The notes under the pieces are model-generated. The model saw only the letters and a list, made by a program, of their open reading frames with translations. It ran no database searches and was not told the origin of the DNA. Positions 24,475 to 37,092 of a stretch of 64,000 nt of DNA are shown here, one piece after another; the stretch's first letter is position 1; every line of letters begins with the position of its first letter. The position numbers and the translations under genes were made by a program. The stretch is from Albifimbria verrucaria (Eukaryota > Ascomycota > Sordariomycetes > Hypocreales > Stachybotryaceae): NCBI GenBank assembly GCA_020081605.1, contig JAHREC010000018.1, forward strand, positions 434,001 to 498,000. Direction: 5' to 3'.

Positions 24475-26362
24475 TCTGCTGACAGAAATGCGGGATTGCC
24501 ACCCAATGGAATGATCAGACAAGGTGGTAGGGAGCACTTTCTGTGAGTTTACAGAACGATGGAACGCAACGGCACTCGCGGGCACGTAAGTCAACAGGCA
24601 TGTTCTTGTATAAAGGGTGGTGTGGCAAAAAAAGGAACTGCTGTAATTAACTGGCTAGCCCTCGTGAAAAGAGGGACGCTTCAAACTCAGTCGAGCGGTG
24701 ATTGTGCCGATTCACGCACTAGCTGCAAGTTCTTGCGGTTAGAGCATCCGCAGTCCGCCTCAGCCGTCCAAGTGAAGCGAGTCAGGTACGGTCATTTCAT
24801 TGGCTATTCTCAGGATGGTGGCCGGCGTAGCCTAGCGCTTGCGCCGTGATGAGGCCCGGCTCCGGCCCTAAGAGCGGCTTTTACAGCTCGATCGTCATTC
24901 CTCCACATCTAGACCAATCCACAACTAGATCAGGGGCAAATTTGGCACTCTAGAACTAAGGGCAAGCCGTCTCATGACTTTGGTGCTTGCTGAGGGTACT
25001 GGAAGACCAATCATTGGCGGCGGTTTTCGCGGCCGCCTGTCCGGCTACAGTTGCGTTATTCAAATTTAGCAAGCCACATTAACTAGTTATCAGGGTCCAA
25101 CTCATCGTTAACATGAGGTTACGAGAGTAAACTGCGAGCAATCACCAATACATAGAGGTATGGAGTTGGGCCAGCAACATTTTGTTTGCTTATTTCTTGG
25201 TTTCTTCGCTTTAACTCTGGCCTTTCTCTGTTGGTAGAATTTCTGAATTGCAAAGGTAACATGCAAATGAAACCCCAAATAAAGGAGTAACTTCCAGAAT
25301 GATTCACGGCCACTCGTGCATCTAATTTACATTAACAAGTCAAAAGAATGTGAGAAATGATCACTCGCGTTTACAAGTTCGTCACGCTATTCAAGCCACC
25401 TCAAGAAGTAGAACCGAATTGAGAATTGCTAAAACCCGGGCTTGTGGTAGCGAGAACGGAAGCTCTTACTTAGGTAAGTGGTCCCGTTAAAATGGCCATC
25501 TCGCAGCTCCTAGCACCCTGGTGTTGCATGGTCCAGCAATCTAAACCAAGTAGCTGGGAGATGATCAAGTGCCGGCCCTGAATTAGTTGACACAGTTCGA
25601 GACCAAGTCGTCAACATACCCACTCTTCCCCACAGAGTGATCCACAACCCTCATGGAAGGCTCTTGGCGCCTGGCCGCTACCTGCTAGAAAGACGCAGAC
25701 TAAAGACCACTGGCCTGCGCGTATATCATGATAGCCTTACGTTTACATTATGAGGGCGACTTATGGTGGCTTCTTGACTGACTAGCTTGCCGTAAATGGT
25801 TGGTCTTTGGCTTCCAAATTTTCTAGCCCATCTCCAGTGAAAGATTGCCAAAGGACTTTGACCTTTTTCCAGTCTTGGCTTCACCAGACTTTTAGAGTCT
25901 GAGGGATAATTTCATATGGTCTTCAGCTCTGTAATTAAGCTCGTTTCCGACGACGATCCCCTAGCATTAAGGGTGCAGGCTGTAAATTTGGATCGGCACC
26001 CTTCTAACGTCCCAACAGATTCTTGGCCGATTGCCGAACTCGATAGAAAAGGAGACCCGAAATAAAGGGCGAGGTCATGACCATGATAACACTCACTTAT
26101 CTATTCTGTGATGAATGTCTGGTTCTTGTACCTGGAAGGCGATACCAACTGTGCTGTATAAAACAGCAAACAGGGTAGATTTCTCTACCTCTTCATGCAA
26201 ATTAGGCATCAATCTGTGTTGAAGTATTCTGGAACTTTAACTCTTAAGTGGCTATTCTCAGTCTTGCAAAAGACTTGACCAAGCCAAGACAAAATGTCAA
26301 TAGAGAGCGAGAAAACCTTTCACCAAGTATAGAAGATAGTTGCTGTCAAGGCCGGAATTACT
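24475..26362. other. gene-poor intergenic region
   Basis: The first 400 bp after the rhodopsin-like start are richer in GC and CpG (about 24700-24870), consistent with a promoter area. The rest is AT-rich with no convincing gene. I see no repeat family or RNA gene. Confidence 0.45.
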
Positions 26363-27058
26363 TTATGTTACCATGTGTAGTGTCGGATCAACGCTAAAGC
26401 AAAGGGACAGTATACCGGCAACGGGTTGGTTGCCAGCATAGGTGATTGCTGATATAGTAACACCAATTGGATACGATGAGAAGTTCTGACGATATTCTGG
26501 GTATTTTGTATATGTTCCTAAGTGCATGCTTTGCCCAAGCGTGATCCCCGGCCAGCAGAGTCCATCATTGAAAGCCGTCTCATTGTGTCTGTAGGATTTG
26601 TACTTCATGAAGGTTCCCCTGTGGATATAATCTTCTCCCAGTATATTGAGCATAGACTCATAATTATCATTAATGAAGCTGAAGTTAAATCGTTATAATA
26701 CCATATTGAATAACAAAGTGCCAGTCCAGGATGGTTCTGGGCAGAAGATACCCAACCTAGTGGAGTGTTGCCAGCCAAAGTCTTCCTGTGTGGGCATTCC
26801 TGGTTTGCCTTCAAAAGGTTAGGATTTGGAGCTCAGCCCACTAGTGGAAGATAGCAAGAGAACGAAGCACCACCCAAAGATAACTAAATTCGCTCGTCGT
26901 ATGTATCTTTTAAGATTGTCTGGATCCGAGTTTGCCACGCCTTCATGAGTATTGAAGCATACTGTGATGCGCCAAATTGCGTCTGCTACGGGAACATAAA
27001 TTTGTATGTAAAATTCGGCCAGGGATTTTGAATGGCCAAGCCTTGATGCTGGCATCAA
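26363..27058 (-). CDS. unrecognised multi-exon gene fragment
   Basis: Several open segments on the minus strand look coding and can be joined by introns. The clearest is 26363-26683, encoding FINDNYESMLNILGEDY, then NETAFNDGLCWPG, then IGVTISAITYAGNQPVAGIL. An intron from about 26762 to 26684 (GT to CAG) joins it in frame to an upstream piece with QEDFGWQHST near 26763-26790. A further piece near 26900-26980 reads ILMKAWQTRIQTILKDTYDE. I do not recognise a family, and neither the true start nor the true end is clear. It could be a diverged gene or a decaying one. Treat the boundaries as approximate. Confidence 0.3.
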
Positions 27059-28054
27059 GGAGCATCATACACTCTATTCACCTTTCCAGGCCAAGTAAAC
27101 TAACCGGATAAGTGACGCAAATTTACGACTGGTGTTGTGGCTTCATCAATCGATGAATTTGTTGAGTAATCAAAGTAGTAGGTCCGTAGTTAGCGTAATT
27201 TATCTAATCGTGAAGACCTCCAGACAGAATTACGAGGTTTGGATTACCCTTAAGCTAAGTTTATGGGCGAAGATTACATAGACTTGCTGGTCAAATCGCC
27301 CAAAACCTATCTTCTACAAGGGAACAAATCAAGACGCAAGTCTTACCAGGCACGATGATTGTTTTGAAGCGTAGACGCCGATAATATTCTAAGCATGAAG
27401 CCAGAGGCTTTATGGTTAGCAACACGAAAGAGCGGGTTGTATCCCTTGAATGTGGTAAGCCTCCACCTAGGTTACGGATATGGACCCGATTCGATTAAAG
27501 CCAAGAAGAAACTAGTAACATCGAATAATTAATAGATTAGCTAGCCATGAAATTCTCAGTGTACAATTTCTTTACAAAGGTCTATATTGTTTATCTCGAA
27601 TTTAGAGAATAATCTCAGGGTTACTTGTAATGCCAATGTGTTGACTAAGATGCTGTGGGGATCGTGACTCATATGAAGGCCCCCATTTTCAGCCGGATGC
27701 GTCCCAGACATTATCATTGTTCATTAGCCCATAACATCTTCTACTTCTGGCATTCGGGTAATACGTAGACAAATATATAATTAGTTCTGGCATATAAAGG
27801 GCTCCCACAGAGTGGAATAGAGCAATAGTATGGAAAGCTGCGAAGGCGCTCAACGATAACAGGGCGAGTGAAACCCAAATCGTTGCGTAAGCTTCTCGGG
27901 TTCGTCCCCATTAATGTATGACCCGAATTCAATGATCAGCCCGGTTTCGCCCGGTGCGGGGAACTGGTACTAGTAGTATATAGGTCGGGCGAGTAGGACG
28001 TGAAAGGCAATATTCATGTCCCGTTCGGTGTCATGAGAACGACACCAAGTCAAC
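27059..28054. other. gene-poor intergenic region
   Basis: This AT-rich spacer precedes the HAD hydrolase. A TATATA-like element near 27975 could serve that gene. No other feature is supported. Confidence 0.4.
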
Positions 28055-28713
28055 ATGGCTGCTGCTGATCAGAAGATGGTGGACTGGACACCTAAAGCTA
28101 TTGTATTTGATCTTCTCACCGGCCTTCTTGATTCTTGGTCCTTATGGGATTCGTCTACTCCCTCGGGAAATGCATTGGAGGGGCGACCCTGGCGTGAACG
28201 ATATCTTGAGATTACGTATGGGACAGGTTCATACGTGCCATATGAAAGTCTCGTCAAAAGAGCGGCTCTCGATGTCGGCTTGCCTGAATCAGCAGCAATT
28301 CAACTGCTTGAAAAGTACGGAGAAATCGAGGTTTGGGAGGAGGCTCCAGAAGTTTTACAGCAACTGAAAGCTCGAGGATTTAAGCTGGGCATTGTAACAA
28401 ATTGTTCTCAGCAGTTGGGACATTTGGCCATCAGCAAGGTTGGAAATCATGTTGCTTTGGACGCATCTATTACAGCAGAAGAAAGCGGATTCTACAAACC
28501 CACTCCTCAAGCCTATACTTCAATCCTGCCTCTTCTAGGAGTTGATAAGGAAGATGTATTATTCGTTGCTGGCAGTGCTGGTGATGTTGTGGGGGCGTCA
28601 AAAGTAGGGATGAAAGTAGTTTGGCACAATAGGGCTGGTATGACTAAGAAGGGTGAATTTGCTCCCTAAAGGAAGGTAAAACACTAGACGATGTTCTTGG
28701 AGCTTATCTATAG
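28055..28713 (+). CDS. HAD-superfamily hydrolase, haloacid dehalogenase-like
   Basis: This is a soluble 219-residue hydrolase of the L-2-haloacid dehalogenase-like group. Motif I is AIVFDLLTGLLDSW (nucleophile Asp, with Leu where phosphatases have the second Asp). Motif II is GIVTNCS, motif III is the Lys in GFYKPTPQAY, and motif IV is VLFVAGSAGDVVGA with its Asp. The cap domain lies between motifs I and II. The missing second Asp of motif I fits a dehalogenase-type rather than a phosphatase-type active site; that is family knowledge. One base is lost in the C run 28664-28666. Without it the frame stops at 28669, and with it the usual C-terminus EGKTLDDVLGAYL is recovered, ending at 28713. 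There is no intron. The gene stands alone. Confidence 0.82.
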
Positions 28714-30565
28714 AATTTTACAGAACTCCACGTTCATCTTTGAGCCGCTTTCCTCGCCAAACGATCTCACGCTTGGCTTCAGTAATACAAGGCTAGAGAC
28801 TAGTACTATACATTACTCTACCAATCGTTTGCCTTTGTTTATACAAATTTTACCGCTATTTCATGATTTCTAAAGCCACTAGCCGGGGAGGTCGGAAATA
28901 GTGATGGGCATGCATGCCATATGGGAGAAATTAAATAACTTATCTTGGTAGTGTGGTCGAGAATGCAATGAGGAACAAAGAAAGAGAAATCCGAATCTGC
29001 CCCGTCTCGATTGCTCGACGAAGTGCTCCAGTCAAATGCCTTGAACAATTGGATACTGAGTTGTCATAGATAACAGGATACCATCGCACCACGTTAAAGA
29101 AGCTCCAGTTCACTCCGAAAGCAGTAACTGTAGGTTTCCGATATATTCCAAGTTTTCAGTATTCTCAACGAATCAAGCACTAAGGGAATATGGTCAAGCA
29201 TTCACGAGAATGGTTGATGCCGAGCTCCCGATGAGGTGGATTCTCTTTGCTGCAGCAGATAGAAAAAATCAGGCCCCTGCACAGGGCCCTGTTGTTGATC
29301 CCCGCCCTTAGAACAGGTCAAGGACTAACTAGACCATAACGTTAGTCGTCGCATTGCTAGCAAAAGATATAGCCGCATGAAAGTTTGGCGGTTATTCGCA
29401 AATATCTCCTACACGCTTTGAGGCCCTTATAGTATGTGGCTTAGCCAGGTAAATCAGTTTGAAACCGGCATTTTTCAGCAGTAGGTAGACCCATATTACT
29501 CTGCAGAACTAGAGTAGAGCTGCACATGCCATATCAGTATTTACCTGGACAGTTCCTGGCATTAGGGCCACTCCAGTAGGATCAAACCCTCCACAGAGAC
29601 TAAAATACCCCAGACATGGCCTTTGATTTGTTGAAATACGTGACCTAGGACGATTCCACGTTTAGAAGGTGAAGATAATGCCACCGTCCTATCGGCAGAA
29701 GTGGGATGTCGCTGAATACCGAATGACCCACAGTCATCAATCGATCAGCTGCTCCGTTAACTCATCAGGGTGATAGAATATTGACGCGAACTGCCGAGAG
29801 CCATGGCCGACATGGCCTCGAGCCTCCTAGATCTTGTAGAGCACAGATGACGCTGATGTCCAGAAACTTCCTCTTTGATATATGCCACATCCAGGCCATT
29901 ACCTTGATTATGCAACTTTCAGTAATGAAATTTACGATATAGTAGACGGTAGATGATAAGAGCTCTTTAGAACTAGATCACAACAGAGCACCAACAAATA
30001 TCCACTATATCCCCAGCTTTTCTGTGTTATTGGGTTTATTGATTACACGATGCTTACTGAACCATCCCAGGCGCTTATGCAACAACGACTAGCAGGGCCT
30101 GTGAACAATATTGTCGACTGATGTTGGATATCTTGTTCCACATCAATCAAGTCCTAGGAATGCGGGGTGTCGTATGCTGGCTGGGGTTCTGAATGACACT
30201 CTGATTTGCAGACTAGGGTTACAATTGGCTTTGCAGCCACGAATTAATCCTGTTTAATATCGGCACTGGTCCCTCCATAAGCTACGACCTACCCGAAGTA
30301 GATCTGACCGAGTATTCCTTGCAAAGTCCCTCTAAATGAGACGGCTTGGGCCAAGGTAAATGATGACTGAGCTTTTAATCCGGATAAAGAAGACCCAGTA
30401 GACCAGGTCCCGCATGGCTACGGGGATACATGTGGGTAGTCAAGGCTTCACAACTCGCGACTATAAATACACAGAATCTCCTGAACTTCTTCCCTTTTAG
30501 TCACACCAGAGCGGCCAATTAATGCTTCACATTGTGCAAGCTTCCTTTGGGACTTAGAACTCAAA
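28714..30565. other. gene-poor intergenic region
   Basis: This 1.85-kb spacer has no supported gene. A small inverted repeat, GGCCC at 29272-29276 with GGGCC at 29284-29288, could form a hairpin but is not flanked by anything meaningful. Confidence 0.5.
30462..30469 (+). promoter_or_regulatory. probable TATA box of the secreted-protein gene
   Basis: TATAAATA is 104 bp before the start codon at 30566. Motif and spacing are those of fungal core promoters; use is inferred. Confidence 0.45.
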
Positions 30566-32424
30566 ATGGGCCATGTACTTATAGTTGCAACGGCTGCCTT
30601 GGCTGCCAGTGCTTTCGCTCTTGAGATACCTAATACTCCTACATGGTCAGCAGGAAGCTGCACAGACAAGTCACTAACAATCCTGAGCTGGATCATATCT
30701 GGTTTGAAGGAGTCTGCAGGGTCTCGCGCATTTCAAATCAAGAACAGGGCCACCGACAGCACTTACGATGTTAAGTGCACATCGAAGGGCCAGTGCTCTA
30801 GCACTGGTGACAGTCGGGTTCATGTGTCAATCTCAGAAGTCTCGGGCGATCCTATTGTTACTATAACTGAGAGTTGGACATGTACCGATGCAGCTGAGAA
30901 GTAACTTGCCATAAAGTCACTACTGCGATGGGATAATCGCCAACTAATTGGTATTCTAGGATTCCCTTTGATGCTAGCGGCAGCCTCAAGATTTCCAAGT
31001 GCGCAGCTTCGAGTGCGTCTCTCCTATTTCACATCTCGTCTATGGCACAATCAGTCTGCCAGTTCCTCTGAAGCCAACTCAACCTTCGCCTCCTCCTGGT
31101 TTTGACGCTTCTTCGTGCTCAAATGTGGGGAAGGACCAGTGGACAGTTACTGATGTCTCTTATCAAACCTACGCGAAGGGCCAATGTAAGATGTGGTATA
31201 TTCCGGATGTTATATGTCTTGACAACAATGATGGGACATTCAAGTCGAAGGGCGAATATCTCAGCCTCAAGATCAAGAACAACGCCATCTCTCATGACGT
31301 AACCTGTGCTTTCGCCCCTTCTGCTAATGGAGAAACTTCTCTGCCTACACCGCTACGCTGCGTGGGTGGGAAGTTCAACGAGATTACACTCGATGCAAGC
31401 TGGAGCAGGACAGCACCCAATTTCAACCTCAAAATTGAAGAGCTGTGGTACTGTCTCGAACAGCCAGCTATTAACACGAAACCGTAAGTTTTGATTCTTA
31501 GATATAACTAATTCGATGAGTTTAATGCTGATTTATATAAGGTCCGTAATTGTTGCTTCTGGCAGCGTTACTCTCCCACTTAAATGTACCACGACGACGG
31601 GGGTCACAGGAACTCCAGACGACGTTGTCAACACTTGCATTGACACTTCATCAGCACATTCTGTGGAAGGCCAACAAGTAGCAAAGAAGCAGCTTCCAGA
31701 TTTCTCTCTTGTTACAGCATACCCAGTTAAAGGCGGCTGCACATTCGATAGTATTGTTGACCCGACGTGGTATATGCGCGGCATGTTCTTCGAATCCGGT
31801 GCAGTTCCGGCAGGTGATCCTGACAATACCACTCTGAATCGCTTTACCTGCGGCCTTACTGGCCCTGGATTTGCCGACTTTTTCTTCTACGAGTTCGAGC
31901 CACTATCCGGCCAAGGCATTGATACCGTGTTAGTGAAGCCTGAGACAATATGTGTGTTTTTACTGATCGTGTCAAAAATTCTAGATATAATTGCAACTAT
32001 GAGTTTAACGGCCAACCTCGCGAAAAGCATTGGGACTGTAAATTTAGTTTCAACCCATTCCACAAAATCCTAACCCTCGGAAAAGTCTGGGAATGTCGGG
32101 ATAAGGATAATTCCAACCCGTGCGTCTATTCTTTTCTTTTCTTCTAAAGCTATTCACTGGCTCAAACAACTCACGATATACTAACTGAGTGAGATAGACT
32201 GTTTTTCGGTGGCTCAGGCGATTTTGACTGGGCCAAGAACTCCGAGTACCAATGCAGCACTCCCTAACATGGGGCCAAGATGCTATTGGCACGGTGACGA
32301 AGCCACTCTTCAACCGGGTGTCCCCTACGATGTTCCAAGGGTTGAGGTGAGCCTGGAGAATACATCTCCATTAGGTAACATCAAGACTCTCAGAGTAGAT
32401 GGGAGATGGAAGAAGGCCACTTAG
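30566..32424 (+). CDS. secreted Cys-containing protein of unknown family
   Basis: This gene encodes about 536 residues in five exons: 30566-30900, 30960-31483, 31542-31928, 31985-32119 and 32198-32424. A signal peptide MGHVLIVATAALAASAFA is clear. The mature part appears to be several beta-rich units, each with paired Cys and a closing Trp-Cys or Trp motif, such as ITESWTCTD, IEELWYCLE, LGKVWECRDKD and a final RVDGRWKKAT. No helix or catalytic motif stands out. The units look like diverged repeats of one domain. I do not recognise the family. One base is missing near 30998-30999 and two in or near the C run 32262-32264; both are needed for a single frame. It is probably an extracellular structural or effector-like protein, but the function is unknown. 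Confidence 0.65.
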
Positions 32425-34513
32425 ACTAAGAGGGGCGGAGATGGAAGGGCACCTCCAAGCGCATCAAACATAGCCTACGACTTGTTCGAGCCAGGAGAAA
32501 TCATGGTATTGAGAAATTGAGCATAGTTGATGCCGTTCTTGCCACTATCTTGTGCCGTATCTCTGTAAAGCGTTGTGATGGCTACCTCCGGATGATGCGC
32601 CAGAATTCACGTGAGGGTTTTAAAAGCGACCATAATCTACTCACACTATGGCATTCGACGACCTACGTCGGTATTTTAGAGGTGACCTTCGCATACTACA
32701 TCATGTGGTTCAAGCACAGAGAATGATGCAGACTTCTGTTTACACTGATGTGCTGTTGAGGATTGTGAGTGTTCAGATGTCAGGTTTCAGACTTAACTGT
32801 TGTAGGTTATAAACCATTTACCTTTCGAATAATGGCATCGGAGATATTGCAAGTGTTTAGGAGACGTCAAATATTCATGAATCAATTCATCTTCATCTAC
32901 ACAGATGGCTGGGATACTAAACACAACTAGATTTGCGTTGTAGGCAAGTTCAACTATATAGTATGCAAGCCCTGCCTGTTGGACTATTATATAATCCCTA
33001 TTGAGTAACAATTTAGTAAAATGTCCAGTTCTTGCATGTGATATATCACGGAATGACTCTAATGAGTCAATTTCGTTCAACTTACTCGTGACGATTCTGG
33101 TCAGTTTGTTGGCGATGCATGTTAAAGCTCCTCGAGTGGTTCACGAAATCGACTTCTTTAGGCACCTGTCTTGCTCCTCTATATAAATGAAACAGGCAAT
33201 TAGGACAGGTTTATGATTGCGCATGTTGAACTTGATGGTCATCCAATTCTCTCGTCCTATTAATTAATGACGGATTGACTAAGATGGGCACAGGGTCATA
33301 TCGGTCTAGGCATTTCCTTATGAGTTGATAGTATAGTGCACAACAAACTACGGATCTAACTTCTGTAAGCACCTAGTGAGCGTGCCGCTTCTGGACATTA
33401 CAATCGTCTTTACGCTGGACATAATCACGCATTGATTGAGCTTCATTCCACCAGCCTTAACATACAAGGCTACCACCCTGCCAATTAAAAATATTGGTGG
33501 TCGCAGTTCGTAATATCACTGAAGTCCTTGTTGGATCAGCACACTAGAAATGAAACGACTATTAAAATTCTTCTTCCAATCATGAATGTGCAGAGAAGTC
33601 ATGTCTAACCCCTCTTGTCTTTTCATGGTAGCTTTTGCTAATTAGTAGCAATGGTGAAGTACGTCATCTTCTAGTTGTTACCGAGTGTTACCTTGATCAA
33701 GCCTCTGCTTATGTGTGGCAACCATGTCCAGACTCAACGAGCGTCAAGGCGAATAACACAGTAATTTACGACCAGAGTGTGTTGCTAATTCGAACGAAGC
33801 ACACCTCCATCCAATCTCTCATATTAGGTAGTACTACTGTATTAGTGCATTTCTTACGAGACTCAAATTTCCGACTGTAAAACAATGGATTGATGTCTCA
33901 TTGCTTTGTTGGGTGGCACAAACATTCAGCTGCATGGCGTCTTCATCCCAGGGAGATGGTTGCTGATTTGGAGGCTGGGGTGCCATCCCTTGAAGCATGT
34001 TCTATAACCTCTGTGGCCTTGTCACGCTGCCGTGGACAGGCTTCGCATGGACACAGAAGGAAAGTTGCAATGCCTAGCCCTGATGTGGCGCAAAGGTTGC
34101 ATCGCTTCCGCTCTCGCCATCGCCGCATATTGCACGCAATTCAGTATCTGTACCCCCGCCTGCAGCCATAGCTTCACGTCCCACGTGGGGTTCTATATCA
34201 TGAAATATTGAGACATTGATGGTCTTCCACAGCCCCCAGCTCTTCTTTGGTGTCCAATCACTCCCGATGTGATCACGGCAGCATTTGTAATTAATTCGAC
34301 AATCGCCATCTCCAATAGCTTTGATGCCATGCCGTAGCCGCTTATGCAGGGGCAGGGTTCGTGCCTTGAGGTTATCTCTACTTCGTAGGGTGCTGTAACT
34401 ATAAAATAGCGGCACCGTATCGCCTGCTGTGCTTGTGGTGACCATGGTGACTGCTCTCTAGGTCTCGCAATTCAAGTACAATCCACACAATTAGAGACGC
34501 GCTACCAAACATT
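32425..34513. other. gene-poor intergenic region
   Basis: No gene is supported. Open frames at 33890-34171 (plus) and 34074-34445 (minus) overlap each other and have no domain or intron evidence. The last 120 bp form the promoter of the haloperoxidase-like gene. Confidence 0.45.
34400..34407 (+). promoter_or_regulatory. probable TATA box of the haloperoxidase-like gene
   Basis: TATAAAAT lies 114 bp before the ATG at 34514. Assigned from motif and distance only. Confidence 0.4.
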
Positions 34514-35980
34514 ATGAAGTTGATTGCAGCCTTGTCGGCCATTGCGGCAGTTGCTCAGGCAGCCTACCCTGGGGATATTGTCCAGTATTGGTAAGTGGTG
34601 TGACATGGATGCAAGCTCAGATTGCACGGCCTAAACATGTTGTAGGGTCGACCAGTCCACCATTATAGTCAATGGCTCTGTCATTGGCGGTTTATATTCG
34701 CCTCCAGCAGCTTGGTTTGCAGCTATTGTTCACGGCTCAATCTACTCCGCTGCGCTCTCGAGCGCGGATAAGTCGCACGCCTTTCAGCAACTGGCTGTCT
34801 CTCACGCGGCTCACGATGCTTTGGCGTGGACCTTCCACGGTGCCCGTGTAAGCAACAACATTGACAATGCCCTGCGCGCAGTCATCCCTGCCATTGGCAT
34901 TCAAAAATCGTCAAAGGACTATGAGCGTGCCGCGCAGATTGGACAAAGGCCGCTGCCAAGGTGACTTCTAAACGATCTGACGACAAGTTCAACAACTTTG
35001 TGGACTACGTGTTTGGGCCACCGAACCCTGGCGTCTACCAAGCGACGCCAGGTGGTCGGCCTCTTCCCGACACTCCACAGGCCGTTTACATTCGTCCATT
35101 TGCAGGCATTCAGAATATCACCAAATTCAGAGCGCCAGCGCCGCCCAAGGCTACAGGCAAGGGCTACGAGAAGTGGGTTGTTGAACTGATTGAGCTTGGC
35201 GGACTCAATTCTACCAAGAGAACAGAAGAAGAGACGGAAATTGCTTATTTCTGGCTCGAGTCCAGCGTGGCGTGAGTGTCATGGGCAAGGTTGAACGGTT
35301 TGATCACAGAGCTAATGAAACCTATAGTGGCTGGAACAGATTTGCTCATTCAATCGTTGGCAGCAAGCTGGCCGGCGACGTTCGCGCTTCTGCTCGTTTC
35401 TACGCGCAGCTCAACTATGCTTTGGCCAATGCGGCCATTGGTGCTTGGGATAGCAAGTAAGGGTGCCCTGCTTTGAAGCAAAGAGAATGGTATCTAACCG
35501 AAGATGTCAGGTTTCGTTGGGAACATTGGCGCCCTATCACGGCTATTCAGCGCCCAGGCATCTGGCTCGAGTCTGGTCGAGATGTCTCCGACCCTACCTG
35601 GACGCCACTGCTACGACCCACCCCAGCCACCAGGATTATGTTTCAACACACGCGACGTTTGGTGCGGCCGGTGCGGCCGTGCTGAAGTACTTCAATGGAG
35701 GTGACAAGATCAATGCTGGTTTCAGCAGCAATGTGACGCTCGATGCTCAGGGCGTGATAACGCGACACTTTACAAGCATCGAGGCCGCTGCAGTCGAAAA
35801 TGCCCGAAGCCGCATCTACGGAGGAGTAAGTGTCAACACCGTTGGCAGTCCCAGCCTAAGCCTTTGCTGACTTAATGACAGATTCATTTCACATATGCTG
35901 GTGATGCTGGCTTGAAGCAGGGCCAGGCCATTGCAGAGGAGACATTGAGGCTATTCGATGCCAACTGGGACCAGTTCTAA
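34514..35980 (+). CDS. secreted vanadium-haloperoxidase-like / PAP2-fold protein
   Basis: This is an extracellular protein of 415 residues after repair. Exons are 34514-34590, 34646-35271, 35328-35456, 35511-35825 and 35882-35980. Its signal peptide is MKLIAALSAIAAVAQA. The helical fold of the vanadate/phosphatase superfamily is shown by VSHAAHDALAWTFHG and the three active-site blocks: KFRWEHWRPITAIQ (Lys and Arg), YVSTHATFGAAGAAVL (His of the middle block) and ARSRIYGGIHFTYAG (Arg and His). The middle block normally reads PSGH; here it is VSTH, so the Gly that contacts vanadate is Thr. Such proteins oxidise halides or act as phosphatases. Which applies here is uncertain. One base is lost at each of two sites, 34945-34947 and 35627-35628. 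Confidence 0.85.
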
Positions 35981-37092
35981 GTTTGTTTTCTTTCCATAGG
36001 CAAATGGTAACATCGGCAATAGCCAACAACTCAATTGTGTCGCGAATAATCAATCTCACCATATGACTTTTCTGTTCCTTTTCTTTCTTTTTTTTTAACC
36101 GCAGCAAAACTGCGTAGATAAATCGTGTTGGTGACAGAGTTTAACTGATCTGGGTCCACCTTAGCCACCCCTCCAACATCGTGAGGGGCACAAACTTGGA
36201 GTAGATATCAAGACCGGGCGGGCGGATATCGGTGCTGTCTCGGAGTTTTCTAAAAATCACCTAACGGGACTCTGATGGGATTCCTTAAATTCCGATACGG
36301 CTCTGCGTTCCACCATGCTCTTCTCGATTTCCTCCGGAGTGCCCCTCGGCTTGCCACCAGGTAAGACATGCCAGCTACACTACCGGTATTCTAGTCTCAG
36401 GGCAGCGGAATATGGCCAGGGGTAAGTGACCCACGATGCGGGGATCCATAGGTAGAAAGCCAAGATCGGAAAAACCGCCTGGGTCGACTCAACACAGGCA
36501 TTCTCGGACCACGACCGTAATCACCATTGGTTCGGCACGGATTCCCTCCACAATCTCGATGTCTACCAAGGCACACATGGCCCTGGGGTGATTTAGTCCA
36601 CTTTGACCTTGGCAGATACCACTAGTCTTGGTGTCTAGTCCATAATGGGATGAAGCTAAGCTCCTTGAACCAACTTGAATCCCAACATGTGCAAGCAAAC
36701 CAGCTTCTGCCGTTGAAGGAGCCCCGGGAGCTGTCAGAAAGGAGGACCAACAAGCCTGACTACTCTGTACTCTCAGCTGGAATGTCAGCATCGACCAAAT
36801 TCAACAACCTAATATCACAATAAAATAAAATAGTCCAGCTATTACAGTACCTCCGGGACCAACGGGGAGTAAAAAGTAAAGGGGAGAGGGGCCGGATGAA
36901 AGAAAAAAAAAAAAAAAAAAAAAACAGAAAACCTTTCGCTCCAAACGTCTTTGCCACGAATGCCTGACATTCTCCACTCTTCTCCTCAAAACAGCGAGCT
37001 TGGCATGATCCTAAATACTGTAGTGTTGGTTTGGTAGGGTTTCCAGGAAACCAATCATACTAGCTCTCGGAGGGGCGATTTCTGACAAAGCC
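35981..37092. other. intergenic spacer with long A run
   Basis: This lies between the haloperoxidase-like gene and the histidine kinase. It contains an uninterrupted run of 22 A at 36903-36924. Several frames are open across 36489-36989 but look like chance. It holds the kinase promoter. Confidence 0.5.

Noticed and set aside
29272..29288. GGCCC/GGGCC inverted repeat as a terminator or structured RNA
   Set aside because: It has a five-pair stem only, and no adjacent gene end makes use of it likely.
32425..34445. Open frames at 33890-34171 (plus) and 34074-34445 (minus)
   Set aside because: They overlap on opposite strands, have no domains and no intron or start context.
36489..36989. Minus-strand open frames around the 22-A run
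   Set aside because: One is driven by the poly-T/poly-A tract (a Phe run), the other lacks any domain; they are likely chance.
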